A stretch of DNA of 23,252 nucleotides from an uncultured Sulfuricurvum sp. (GCF_937936435.1 NZ_CALDDG010000078.1:1-23252); one strand, 5' to 3'. Positions 15,164 to 23,252 are shown, counted from the stretch's first letter. Made by a program: numbers and translations. The notes: a model not told the origin generated them from the letters alone.

Positions 15164-16939
15164 TTAGATACTGCAAGAGGTATCTACTTTGTAAACAGCA
15201 AGCTCTTTACCTTTGGTATCGACAACGTGTACCGCACAAGCGATACACGGGTCAAAACTGTGGATGGTACGGATAATCTCAAGCGGCTGCTCCGGATTGG
15301 CGACTTTCGTTCCGATCAGACTTGCCTCGTATGCACCCATACGCCCTTTGTAGTCACGCGGTCCCGCATTCCATGTAGACGGTACGACGGCTTGGTAGTT
15401 CGCTACTTTTCCGTCTTCGATGCGTACCCAGTGACCCAATGAACCGCGCGGTGCTTCCGCAAGCCCCATACCTTTAGTACTGACACTTACTTCGTCGAAA
15501 TTGAATTCAGTCCATGTGCTTTTATCTCCGGCAAGGACGTTTGCCGCGAGTTCATCGACCCATTCGACCATGACGTCTGCCATAAGATTCGTCTCGATGG
15601 CACGGGCTGCCGTACGTCCGACCGTACTGAACAATACCGCGATCGGAAGGTTTCCGCGTTGCAAAAATTCCGTCACGTATTTGGTAATACGTTCGTCTTT
15701 ACGTGCAACCCCGACAACCATACGTGCCAACGGCCCTACTTCAACACGGGTATCGTTATAGATAGGCGTTTTAATCCAGCTGTATTTCTCTTTGGTTTTC
15801 AAGTATGCGATACCGTCTGAACGTTTGTCAAGACCGGTATATTCCGGAATCGTTTGCCCTTCATACGGGTGAAGAGGTTTATCCCCTTTATACCATGAGT
15901 GCGTTACATCTTCCGCGATTTTTGCCTGATCGACATCGGCTACTTTTGTGATGTCACCGCCGTAAACAACACCGCTCGGGAAGAGAAGCGCCGATTTGTA
16001 AAAACCGGTATCATCCAAACGGAAATCACCGTAGCTCATATAGTTCAATAATCCGCCGCCGGTTCCGCCGACACCTTTGCCCGCCATAAGCTCGGTAAAT
16101 GTCGCTTTCGAATCGGTTGCTTCTCCGGCATACATTGTTCCGGCCATATAGACATCCGGAAGATACGCTTGTTTAACAAATTTGCGTCCCGCAAGAAGCA
16201 ATGATTTGAACAATGCGATACGGGCAGGATTTTGGATATCCTGAACACAGGTTACCCCGCCGACGACGATACTTTGCGGATGCGGGTTTTTACCCCCGAA
16301 AATCGCTTGCATTTTTGCCAAATCGCGTTGGATATCCAATGCTTGAAGGTAGTGTGCCACACCGATCAGATTTTGTTCCGGCGTTAATTTATAATGGTTG
16401 TTACCCCAGTAACCGTTTCCGAAAATTCCCAGACGCCCTTGTTTTACAAATTTTGCAACACGGTCTTGGATCGCTTTGAATTCGCCCTCACCGTCGATAT
16501 ACGGAGCTTCACCCGCAACGGCTGCCCATTTGCGTGCTTCTGCCGCTGTTTTTGCCGGGTCTGCCGAAAGTGCGGATACGACATCGACAAAGTCAAGCGC
16601 ATGAAGATGATAAAAGTGGACGACGTGGTCATGTACATACAACGCACCTTGGATCAGGTTACGAACGATACGGGCATTTTTAGGAATCGTGATTTTGAAC
16701 GCATCTTCTACCGCTTCGATAGAGCGTTGATAGTGGGTACCGGTACATACGCCGCAGATACGCATTGCCAAAAGACCGCAGTCGCGTGGATCGCGCCCTT
16801 GTAAAATCGTCTCGATTCCGCGGAACATCGTCGAGGCGCTGTACGCATCTACGATGGTGTTGTTATCATCGATAACCGCCTCGATGCGCAAATGCCCTTC
16901 GATACGGGTAATAGGGTCAACTACAATATGTTTACTCAT
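15164..16939 (-). CDS. hydB: [NiFe] hydrogenase large subunit HydB (membrane-bound uptake, group 1)
   Basis: Catalytic subunit oxidising H2 in the periplasm. 591 residues. N-terminal DPITRIEGHLRIE, first nickel-ligand motif RICGVCTGTHY, and C-terminal motif DPCIACAVH. Twenty residues follow that final His, the extension removed by the maturation protease. It has no leader of its own and would be exported folded with HydA by the Tat pathway (family knowledge). ATG 16939 overlaps the hydA stop by 8 nt. It resembles the large subunit at 21160-22848 over its whole length, so the two are paralogues. Confidence 0.97.
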   Translation of the reverse strand: MSKHIVVDPITRIEGHLRIEAVIDDNNTIVDAYSASTMFRGIETILQGRDPRDCGLLAMRICGVCTGTHYQRSIEAVEDAFKITIPKNARIVRNLIQGALYVHDHVVHFYHLHALDFVDVVSALSADPAKTAAEARKWAAVAGEAPYIDGEGEFKAIQDRVAKFVKQGRLGIFGNGYWGNNHYKLTPEQNLIGVAHYLQALDIQRDLAKMQAIFGGKNPHPQSIVVGGVTCVQDIQNPARIALFKSLLLAGRKFVKQAYLPDVYMAGTMYAGEATDSKATFTELMAGKGVGGTGGGLLNYMSYGDFRLDDTGFYKSALLFPSGVVYGGDITKVADVDQAKIAEDVTHSWYKGDKPLHPYEGQTIPEYTGLDKRSDGIAYLKTKEKYSWIKTPIYNDTRVEVGPLARMVVGVARKDERITKYVTEFLQRGNLPIAVLFSTVGRTAARAIETNLMADVMVEWVDELAANVLAGDKSTWTEFNFDEVSVSTKGMGLAEAPRGSLGHWVRIEDGKVANYQAVVPSTWNAGPRDYKGRMGAYEASLIGTKVANPEQPLEIIRTIHSFDPCIACAVHVVDTKGKELAVYKVDTSCSI

Positions 16940-18170
16940 GGCTTTCTCCTGAATTTTCTCGTTTACCAGCTACGGCACTCGCTGCTGCATGGATTCCAAT
17001 ACCGATTCCGGCGGCGGTCAACATACCCAAACCGAATTCGTCAACCGTTTTCTCTACACCGCCGGTCGGTGCTTTGATTTTTGCGTTTGCCATCGGGCGT
17101 TCATACGCGTATTTATCCCAGAAATCAGGTTCAGAACACCCGATACATCCGCGCCCTACTCCGATAGGCCAGTTGACCGCTTCGTTATAACGGACGATCG
17201 AACAGTTGTTAAATGTCATAGGACCTTTACATCCCATTTTGTAGAGACAGAAGTTGTTTTGAGCACCGACATCACCCCACTCTTCGACGTATTCACCCGC
17301 ATCGAAGTGTGCACGGCGTTCACAGTTGTCATGGATACGGTAACCGAATGCGAATTTAGGACGTAGCAATGAATCAAGTTCAGGTACTTGACCTGTCAAA
17401 ACATAATGCAAAACAACACCGACCATATTTGCCGGATTGGCCGGACATGCCGGGATATTGATCAACGGTTTATTTTTGACGACATCCATAACCCCTACCG
17501 CTTCGGTCGGATTCGGAGCAGCTGCCGGAATACCTCCGAACGTAGCACAGGCACCGACAGCGATAACAGCCGCAGCATTTTCGGCACAACGTACGAGGTG
17601 ATCATGGAACGTTTCTCCGCTTGCACCGATGGTTCCGTATTGTCCATTCATTCCCATAGGGATCGAACCTTCTACGAACAGGAGATATTTTCCTTTGAAA
17701 TGTTCCATCGCTTCATCAAGCTGTTTTTCAGCTTGAAAACCGGATGCCGCCTGAAGGGTTTCATGGTATTCCAATGAGATGATATCCAGTACGATCTCAT
17801 CGATTTTCGGTCCGTCTGCACGCAAAAGCGCTTCAGAGTTACCCGCACAGTCTTGCAGTTCCAGCCAAACGACCGGAGCACGGTTCATCAATACTGCCGC
17901 ATCGGCAACAAGGGGTGTAAACATAGGAGGGAGCATCAACATCGCTGTCGTTGCGCTCGCCCATTTCATAAATTCCCGTCTGTCAATCCCGTTCTCTTCT
18001 AAAAGATCGGTAAAATCGAGTCTGTTTGCCGGCGTTGCCGAACGTAACTCATTTAGACGTGCTTCACATTTTTGAAACAGGTCTTGGTAATACGTATCAC
18101 CCTTATTTGTTTCAATACGCGAACTTTTCGAAGTAAACAGTTTTTTGACTGCTTCTACTTTATCGGACAT
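16932..18170 (-). CDS. hydA: [NiFe] hydrogenase small subunit HydA with Tat signal and C-terminal anchor
   Basis: Fe-S electron-transfer subunit. 412 residues. A Tat motif DRREFMKW has its arginines at 64-65, after an unusually long n-region; the ATG at 18170 is nevertheless well supported by GAGGAGGGG just upstream. The proximal cluster motif reads C108-A-G-N111, where most small subunits have CxxC. Remaining ligands are as expected: GACATFGG, IPACPANP, HDNC, the FCLYKMGCKGP pair, NNC, and GCIGC. A hydrophobic helix near the C-terminus (GLGMLTAAGIGIGIHAAASA) anchors it beside HydC. First gene of hydABC. Confidence 0.96.
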   Translation of the reverse strand: MSDKVEAVKKLFTSKSSRIETNKGDTYYQDLFQKCEARLNELRSATPANRLDFTDLLEENGIDRREFMKWASATTAMLMLPPMFTPLVADAAVLMNRAPVVWLELQDCAGNSEALLRADGPKIDEIVLDIISLEYHETLQAASGFQAEKQLDEAMEHFKGKYLLFVEGSIPMGMNGQYGTIGASGETFHDHLVRCAENAAAVIAVGACATFGGIPAAAPNPTEAVGVMDVVKNKPLINIPACPANPANMVGVVLHYVLTGQVPELDSLLRPKFAFGYRIHDNCERRAHFDAGEYVEEWGDVGAQNNFCLYKMGCKGPMTFNNCSIVRYNEAVNWPIGVGRGCIGCSEPDFWDKYAYERPMANAKIKAPTGGVEKTVDEFGLGMLTAAGIGIGIHAAASAVAGKRENSGESHE

Positions 18171-18349
18171 GATCCCCTCCTCAATGTAATGAATGGTTGT
18201 TCAGTATTGTACGTCTGGATAACTTAAACGAATATTTAAAAGATAAAACTTATGTTAAAAATATATTTTGTTATCTATTTTTAGGACTAAAACGGTACGT
18301 TAAAGAGCACCTTTCATAAAAGTTTTTCTTATTTTAAAAGAAAAAAACG
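18171..18349 (-). promoter_or_regulatory. hydABC upstream region
   Basis: 179 bp without a gene, strongly AT-rich. A possible -10 box TACAAT lies at 18211-18206 on the minus strand, about 36 bp before the hydA start codon; the matching -35 is poor. An imperfect inverted repeat, AGATAA (18241-18246) and TTATCT (18271-18276), lies farther upstream and could bind a regulator. I see no clear sigma-54 or FNR site. Confidence 0.35.
18323..18345 (-). terminator. AT-rich hairpin after the sensor hydrogenase operon
   Basis: Arms 18323-18330 and 18338-18345 (TTTTTCTT/AAGAAAAA, 8 bp, 7-nt loop) directly after the stop of the HupV-like gene, followed on the minus strand by a short T-rich stretch. The stem is almost all A-T, so it would be a weak terminator. 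Confidence 0.4.
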
Positions 18350-19657
18350 TTAGTGTGTCGTACAAACGGAGCAAACATCGAAAGTCCGGAAAATAAGCGA
18401 GGCTTTTGCGATACCCCCTATGCCGATCATCGCTTTTTGGGCGATTCCGGGCGATTGAGCCGTACCGTTGCCTAAATTCCACTGTGTCGGAGTAATAATA
18501 GTATATTCCATAATTTTTCCCTTCTCTATACGGGCTTTATGGATTAAAGAACCTCGCGGCGCTTCGACGATACCGATCCCCTCTCCGCTAAGGTTTTCAA
18601 TCGGAGGGGGGACGAAAAACGAGGCTTCTCTCAGTTCGAGCGTAGAAAGGAGCGATCGAACGTGAGCCGTGAGATAAACCACCTCATCCATTCGGGCAGT
18701 GATACGGGTAAATGCGCAATCGCCATAACGGCTAAATAATTCTCTTACCGTCGGACGTGCGAGTGCAAGTGCACGTGCAAGCGGCCCTGTCTCAACAAAC
18801 TCCCCGTCATATAAAGCATTTTTAGCATACGTCGTCCCTCCCCGCGCAAAGGTTCGAGAATCGTCTTCATGCACCAAAGAAAAATCCGAATCTGCTTTTT
18901 TTGAATCCGTAATATATGAAGAGAGCGTAGAATTATGCTCGCCAAGTACCAAAAACCGTCCATGGCTTCTCCCCTGATCCAAAAGCTCTAATTGTTCAAA
19001 ATTACGTAAAAGAGTCCCGAAGTCTCCTTTTAACGACAATAGATCATTCGGCTCCATCTTTTCGGAAAACCGTTCGCTCCGGCTACCTAACACCTCTTCT
19101 TCTACAAACCGTTCCACCTCTGAGAGGAGAGATAGAGCCTGCATCACCTCGATGTGGGTCGGGTCGCACGTCACTCCTCCGGGGAGTGCATACGAACTGT
19201 GAGGCCATTGGCCTGAAAATAACGCGGCTATTTGATTAATCTTGGATGAAATATAAAGGGCTTTCAAAGCACATGGAGGTTCTGATCCCACTATTTTAGC
19301 ACTCTCTTGAAGCATCACAAGATAGAGCCATTTGAGGTGGTTTTGAAGAATCTCACAGATACGGGTAATCTCCCGAATTTTTTCAGCTTTAAGGCTGAGG
19401 GAAATTTTGATCTTTCTGTTTTTATATACGGACTCCAGCATCCTTGCCGCAGCAATGAGGTGCGAATGTCCGCAGATACCGCAGACTCTGGGAGTAATAA
19501 CCAATGCGTCCAGCGCAGGCCGGTTTTCCAAGATTGCTTCCATCCCCCGAAAATGGAGAAAACGTATCGTTGCTTCTTGAATCGATCCGCTTTTATCCGA
19601 GCGAAAATCAATAACCGCTTCCCCTTCGATCCGCTCGATCAACTCATGCGTTATCAT
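18350..19657 (-). CDS. Group 2 (HupV/HoxC-like) sensor-type [NiFe] hydrogenase large subunit
   Basis: 435 residues. RIEGEA at the N-terminus, first nickel motif RVCGICGHSH, last motif DVCSVCTTH. The stop codon follows that final His directly, so there is no extension to cleave; this is the hallmark of regulatory H2 sensors such as HupV/HoxC, which mature without protease. The usual DPC is DVC here. No signal peptide, hence cytosolic. ATG 19657 overlaps the small-subunit gene by 14 nt. No HoxJ-type histidine kinase or response regulator lies nearby; the only regulator in the operon is the TetR-type gene at 20521-21114. A low-activity cytosolic hydrogenase is the alternative. Confidence 0.85.
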   Translation of the reverse strand: MITHELIERIEGEAVIDFRSDKSGSIQEATIRFLHFRGMEAILENRPALDALVITPRVCGICGHSHLIAAARMLESVYKNRKIKISLSLKAEKIREITRICEILQNHLKWLYLVMLQESAKIVGSEPPCALKALYISSKINQIAALFSGQWPHSSYALPGGVTCDPTHIEVMQALSLLSEVERFVEEEVLGSRSERFSEKMEPNDLLSLKGDFGTLLRNFEQLELLDQGRSHGRFLVLGEHNSTLSSYITDSKKADSDFSLVHEDDSRTFARGGTTYAKNALYDGEFVETGPLARALALARPTVRELFSRYGDCAFTRITARMDEVVYLTAHVRSLLSTLELREASFFVPPPIENLSGEGIGIVEAPRGSLIHKARIEKGKIMEYTIITPTQWNLGNGTAQSPGIAQKAMIGIGGIAKASLIFRTFDVCSVCTTH

Positions 19658-20540
19658 CGATCAACCTCTCTTCAAGCCGCTTGATATGAAACGATTTTGC
19701 CGCACCTGCCAATGCAAGATAACTCCGTTTCGGAACCCCCAAAGGCATCTCTGCCGGAATCGACATATAGGTTTTCGTCGTGAAAAGATCTTTTTTGGGA
19801 AAAGCCGGTTCCGTACATCCGAAACACGGGCTCCCCGATCGGGTTTTGGAACTGATCTCATTCCACAATATTTTATTGCAGCTACCGTGTGTAAACGGCC
19901 CCTGACACCCTTGACCATAAAACAAACATCCCTCTTTCATTCCAAACGTGTCGCTGTCGACTTTCCATTCAAAATACTCGTTTCGCAGACATCCGTTGTG
20001 GACAAGATAGCCGTAAAGCTCTTTGGGACGGTGCAAATCGTCAAGGAGGATCTTTTTCCCCAATCGGATCATCTCGATCGTAAAACTCAGCCATTTCGGA
20101 TGGGCCGGACAGCCGCTGAGGAGAATGACTTTTTCCGCTAATTCTTTTAAAGGCCCTCTCATCGTCTCTTTATCATACAATATACCGCTGATACGGTCTG
20201 GTTCAGCTTCTTTTAAAATACCGCCGAAGCTGGCACAACTCCCCATCGCGATCACGTGTTTCGTTTTTTGGGACAACTCCCTGAGCAGCACTTCCATCGC
20301 TACACCGGCACGTTCAAAATCGTTTCGATAGGCCCCCTCGAAAATGAGAATATCCGATTTGGGAAGCTTTTTGACCAACTGTTTCAAGCTCATCGTACAC
20401 GGTAGTAGCGGATGGTGGAGAAATTCTACCGTTTCCATCAATGTTTTCAGAGAGGGGTCGTTTAAAAAAGAGTGGGTATTGCCGTTACAGGTGATCCCCT
20501 GCAGCCAGATAAGGCGAAGTTTAGACGGTTTTGAGGGCAT
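19644..20540 (-). CDS. Group 2 (HupU/HoxB-like) sensor-type [NiFe] hydrogenase small subunit
   Basis: 298 residues with no Tat leader and no membrane anchor: a cytosolic protein. It opens with LIWLQGITCNGNTHSF, where the proximal motif is C18-N-G-N21 instead of CxxC. The other cluster ligands are MGSCASFGG, SGCPAHP, VHNGCLRNEYFEW, EGCLFYGQGCQGP, GSCN and CFGC. The H-x-x-C-x-RNEYFE wording is typical of group 2 enzymes. ATG 20540 lies inside the TetR-type gene (20-nt overlap) without an obvious ribosome site, so translation is probably coupled to that gene. Confidence 0.88.
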   Translation of the reverse strand: MPSKPSKLRLIWLQGITCNGNTHSFLNDPSLKTLMETVEFLHHPLLPCTMSLKQLVKKLPKSDILIFEGAYRNDFERAGVAMEVLLRELSQKTKHVIAMGSCASFGGILKEAEPDRISGILYDKETMRGPLKELAEKVILLSGCPAHPKWLSFTIEMIRLGKKILLDDLHRPKELYGYLVHNGCLRNEYFEWKVDSDTFGMKEGCLFYGQGCQGPFTHGSCNKILWNEISSKTRSGSPCFGCTEPAFPKKDLFTTKTYMSIPAEMPLGVPKRSYLALAGAAKSFHIKRLEERLIDDNA

Positions 20541-21114
20541 TGTAGATGTTTTCGGCTATCGAAGCTTCATACTCTTCGAGCGCTTTAGGGAGGATTTTCT
20601 CCCCGTTTAAAAAGACCATTCCGCCCAAATAACCCATGAAAAGACCGAATGCACTGAAAAAATCTTGATCGCGCAATTCTCCTGCGCGAACCCCCTCTTC
20701 AAAAAAGATCATGAGTTCGGTGACAAAAGGGGAGACGCAGATCATCCCTTCGCAGCAGTTTTGAAAAACCTCCCGATTGGAGAGGTAGACCCGTAAGAAA
20801 TATTCGATCGTTTCGGGACGTTCGTGTGCAATTTTAAAATACATATGGACGATTGCACCGATCTTCTCACGGGTCGTTTCGGAACTCTCGTTTATACGGC
20901 GGATCTCTTCTCCGAGGATACCGGCGATATAGACGATAAGATCTTTTGCCAGCATCTCTTTCGAAGCAAAATAGTTGTAAAGATTCCCGACACTCATCCC
21001 TATCGTCGAAGCGATAATCGGCATAGTCGTCTGATAAAAGCCCTCTTTGGAAAAGAGTTCGAGTGCTTTTGTCATGATCGAAATTTTACGTTCTTCTTTG
21101 CTTAAGCGTGCCAA
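20521..21114 (-). CDS. TetR-family transcriptional regulator
   Basis: 197 residues starting at a TTG (21114) with TAAGGA about 8 nt upstream; the next ATG (residue 14) would cut into the first helix. The helix-turn-helix lies at about 29-51 (TTMPIIASTIGMSVGNLYNYF), followed by KEML, as usual for TetR. The C-terminal ligand domain has a NCCEGMIC segment with three cysteines close together, possibly redox- or metal-responsive. It heads an overlapping operon with the HupUV-like genes, so a link to H2 or nickel sensing is inferred. Palindromes at its promoter suggest self-regulation. Confidence 0.9.
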   Translation of the reverse strand: MARLSKEERKISIMTKALELFSKEGFYQTTMPIIASTIGMSVGNLYNYFASKEMLAKDLIVYIAGILGEEIRRINESSETTREKIGAIVHMYFKIAHERPETIEYFLRVYLSNREVFQNCCEGMICVSPFVTELMIFFEEGVRAGELRDQDFFSAFGLFMGYLGGMVFLNGEKILPKALEEYEASIAENIYNALKTV

Positions 21115-21129
21115 CTTTTGATTCCTTAG

Positions 21130-21172
21130 CGAAATTCGTTGGCATAATTATAGCGAATACTAATTCAGAATT
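21130..21172 (-). promoter_or_regulatory. TetR-gene promoter with GAAT/ATTC palindromes
   Basis: TATAAT on the minus strand at 21152-21147 is a good -10 box about 33 bp before the TTG start. Around it are CGAA-A-TTCG (21130-21138), GAAT-N4-ATTC (21155-21166) and AATTC-A-GAATT (21162-21172); the last two share ATTC. They flank the promoter as TetR operators often do. The region overlaps the stop codon of the upstream hydrogenase large-subunit gene. Confidence 0.5.
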
Positions 21173-22848
21173 TTATAGTGTGAAAGTTCCTTTCCGCTCG
21201 CATCGATTATATGAACCGCACAGGCCAGGCACGGATCGAACGAATGAACCGCACGCAAAACTTCCAATGGGGCCGAAGGATCGGCGAGTTTAATACCGAT
21301 CAACGACTCCTCATACGCCCCGCGCCCCTCTTTGGTACCTTTGGGCGAAGCGTTCCACGTCGTCGGAACGACGGCTTGGTAGTTGGCGATTTTTGACTCT
21401 TCGATCCGGACGAAATGTCCAAGCACCCCGCGCGGCACTTCGAAGATTCCTGCCCCTTTTGCCTCGTGCGGCAACTCTTCGAACATGTACTTCGTCCATG
21501 TCGTCTCATCGTAGTACTTAATGTTTTCGATCAAATCGCTCATCGTATCGAAAAGATAATCGCAGCAGATCTGTGCTTCTACCGCCCGCGCCGCATTACG
21601 CCCTACCGTCGTCGAAAAATCGATCAACTCCATACCGGAACGTTTCATAAAGCGCTCCATATAGGGGCGAATCACCGGAGAATGTTTTGCATACCCGACA
21701 ATCATGCGAGCCAACGGTCCCACTTCCATGACATTGCCGTCATATCTCGGCGCTTTTACCCACGTGTATTTCCCCTCGGTTTTAAGCGATCCGTCCTCGT
21801 TCAAATCGGTATAAAACGGCGTCGTATCCCCCTCATACGGAGAGAGAGGTGCATCGTTTTCATACCACGAGCGGGATGCCTCTTCGGTGATTTTAGCCGC
21901 GTCAAAGGGCTCGATAGAGTCGAAATCATGCCCTTTGATTACACCGTCCTCAAATAGATACCGATCTTTTCCGAATCGGTATCCGCCGCAGCACATGAAA
22001 TTCCCGACGGCACGTCCCTCTCCTGCTTTGATCGAGTCACGGTAAGCATTGACGAGCATCAGGGTATCAGGGATATAAGCGCGTTCGATAAAATCCCGTA
22101 CCTCTTTGATAATAAATAAAAAGTCGTTCAGACGCTGAGGATTCAACATATCGGCGACGCTCGTCACTCCACCTACGACGAGGTTCTGCGGGTGCGGTGT
22201 TTTTCCGGCAAAAATCGCAACGGCTTTGGAAAGTTCGCGCTGAATCCGCAATGCTTCGAGATAGTGGTTCATGTGTACCAGATTCTCTTCGGGGCTCAGA
22301 CGATAGGCGTCATGTCCCCAATAGCCGTTGGCAAACAATCCCAACCGTCCCGCATTGACGAACCCCTCCAGCTTCTCTTTGATCGCTTCGAGATGGCCAT
22401 CGGAATTGCGATACGGATGCTCGCTCCACATCTGTGCATCTTTCGCCGCCTTGGTACAATCGGCGGCAAGCGCCCCCGTAACATCGACGAAATCGAGCGA
22501 ATGGAGATGATAATAGTGGACGATATGATCCTGTACGAACAAGGAGAGGGTCACGAGGTTACGGATAATTTCGGCGTTACGGGGGATTTCGATGCCGTAG
22601 GCCGCTTCCACCGCACTGATCGAGGCACGATAATGGACATTCGTGCACACTCCGCAAATACGCTGGGCGATCAAACCCGAATCACGGGGATCACGCCCGC
22701 GTAAAATCGTCTCGATTCCCCGAAAAAGCTGTCCCGATGCCCACGCTTCGGTGATGACGTTATTCTCGTCAATCTCGACCTCGATCCGCAGGTGTCCTTC
22801 GATTCGGGTAATCGGGTCAATAATTATTTTTTTTGTCTCACTCTTCAT
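21160..22848 (-). CDS. Second group 1-like [NiFe] hydrogenase large subunit
   Basis: 562 residues from the ATG at 22848, chosen over an in-frame ATG at 22890 because GGAGGG lies about 8 nt upstream and the shorter protein starts at the normal place. Motifs: DPITRIEGHLRIEV, RICGVCTNVHY, and DPCLACAVH followed by a 16-residue extension that needs a maturation protease. It resembles HydB along its whole length. Its partner small subunit lacks a membrane helix, and no cytochrome gene follows, so this enzyme is probably soluble; whether it is periplasmic or cytosolic depends on the missing small-subunit N-terminus. It overlaps that gene by 11 nt. Confidence 0.95.
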   Translation of the reverse strand: MKSETKKIIIDPITRIEGHLRIEVEIDENNVITEAWASGQLFRGIETILRGRDPRDSGLIAQRICGVCTNVHYRASISAVEAAYGIEIPRNAEIIRNLVTLSLFVQDHIVHYYHLHSLDFVDVTGALAADCTKAAKDAQMWSEHPYRNSDGHLEAIKEKLEGFVNAGRLGLFANGYWGHDAYRLSPEENLVHMNHYLEALRIQRELSKAVAIFAGKTPHPQNLVVGGVTSVADMLNPQRLNDFLFIIKEVRDFIERAYIPDTLMLVNAYRDSIKAGEGRAVGNFMCCGGYRFGKDRYLFEDGVIKGHDFDSIEPFDAAKITEEASRSWYENDAPLSPYEGDTTPFYTDLNEDGSLKTEGKYTWVKAPRYDGNVMEVGPLARMIVGYAKHSPVIRPYMERFMKRSGMELIDFSTTVGRNAARAVEAQICCDYLFDTMSDLIENIKYYDETTWTKYMFEELPHEAKGAGIFEVPRGVLGHFVRIEESKIANYQAVVPTTWNASPKGTKEGRGAYEESLIGIKLADPSAPLEVLRAVHSFDPCLACAVHIIDASGKELSHYKILN

Positions 22849-23207
22849 GAGTTCCCTCCGGCAATTTACGATTATTTGCGTAGCTGTCAAACGCGATTTT
22901 TCCCTGACCGCAGGCGAAACATCCGTGACCCGCCTGTACCGGCCAACTCGTCCCTTCGTTAAACTTCACGAGCGAGCAGTTCAAATCGGCGTAGGGCCCT
23001 TTGCATCCCATTTCAAAAAGGCACCACCCTTTCTTCGCCCCCTCATCACCCCACTCGCGGACGAATTCATCGGCATCGTAATGGCCTCTGCGTTCACAGT
23101 TATCGTGAACGCGGAACCCGTATGCCCATTCGGGACGATTATTGGCATCGAGTTTCGGAAACTCATCGAACATAATGTATTGCAGCAGGGTTCCGACGAT
23201 ATTGATC
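22838..23207 (-). CDS. [NiFe] hydrogenase small subunit, C-terminal part (5' end cut off)
   Basis: About 122 codons remain; the reading frame is open upstream through INIVGTLLQYIMFDEF until the adapter at 23208, so the Met at 23173 is internal, not the start. Distal and medial cluster ligands are visible: HDNC, then WCLFEMGCKGP, LNC and GCFACG. It ends about 20 residues after the last Cys, with no C-terminal helix, unlike HydA. The N-terminal signal and proximal cluster motif are lost. Confidence 0.93.
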
Positions 23208-23252
23208 AGATCGGAAGAGCGTCGTGTAGGGAAAGAGTGTAGATCTCGGTGG
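23208..23252. other. Illumina sequencing adapter (contaminant)
   Basis: The last 45 bases start AGATCGGAAGAGCGTCGTGT and continue as the reverse complement of the Illumina TruSeq universal adapter. They are not genomic; the true contig ends at about 23207. Up to three bases at the junction cannot be assigned with certainty. Confidence 0.98.

Noticed and set aside
22643..23242. Plus-strand open frame of 199 codons
   Set aside because: Antisense to the hydrogenase genes and ending in adapter-encoded residues.
1..23252. CRISPR arrays, tRNA or rRNA genes, intact insertion sequences
   Set aside because: No regularly spaced repeats, cloverleaf-like or rRNA-like stretches, or terminal inverted repeats around the transposase-derived gene were seen.

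Overview
The window is one end of a contig from a sulfur- and hydrogen-oxidising bacterium, most likely a Campylobacterota member close to Sulfuricurvum/Sulfurimonas. This rests on a HydABC-type group 1 hydrogenase followed by HydE- and HydD-like genes, a sulfide:quinone oxidoreductase, and AT-rich promoters; I ran no database search. Nearly every gene is on the minus strand, so the locus reads right to left. The last 45 bases (23208-23252) are Illumina adapter, not genome.

Layout, in the direction of transcription: (1) 23207-21160, a group 1-like [NiFe] hydrogenase with no membrane anchor on its small subunit (5' end cut by the adapter). (2) 21114-18350, an overlapping operon of a TetR-type regulator and a group 2 (HupUV-like) hydrogenase whose large subunit ends exactly at the last active-site histidine, as in H2 sensors. 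(3) 18170-14449, hydABC: Tat-exported membrane-bound uptake hydrogenase with cytochrome b. (4) 14309-9040, maturation block: a HydE-like degenerate HypF paralogue, true HypF, a protease paralogue that has lost two of three nickel ligands, and an intact HydD-type protease. (5) 9080-8376 on the plus strand, a protein derived from an IS1595-family transposase without recognisable catalytic residues, divergent from (6) 8283-6075, an ECF-type nickel (or cobalt) importer, cbiMNQO order. (7) 5956-2239, hypBCDE and hypA, with a very His-rich HypB. (8) A DUF695/RraB-like protein. (9) A Tat-leader SQR-like flavoprotein running off the left end.

Together the genes make a nearly self-contained H2-metabolism island: nickel import (CbiMNQO), nickel handling (HypA, HypB), Fe(CN)2CO synthesis and insertion (HypC-F), C-terminal processing (HydD), two catalytic hydrogenases and a probable H2 sensor. 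SQR would feed the same quinone pool as HydABC. The less understood parts are the TetR-HupUV operon, the domesticated transposase facing the nickel transporter across a shared palindrome, and the two degenerate maturation paralogues.
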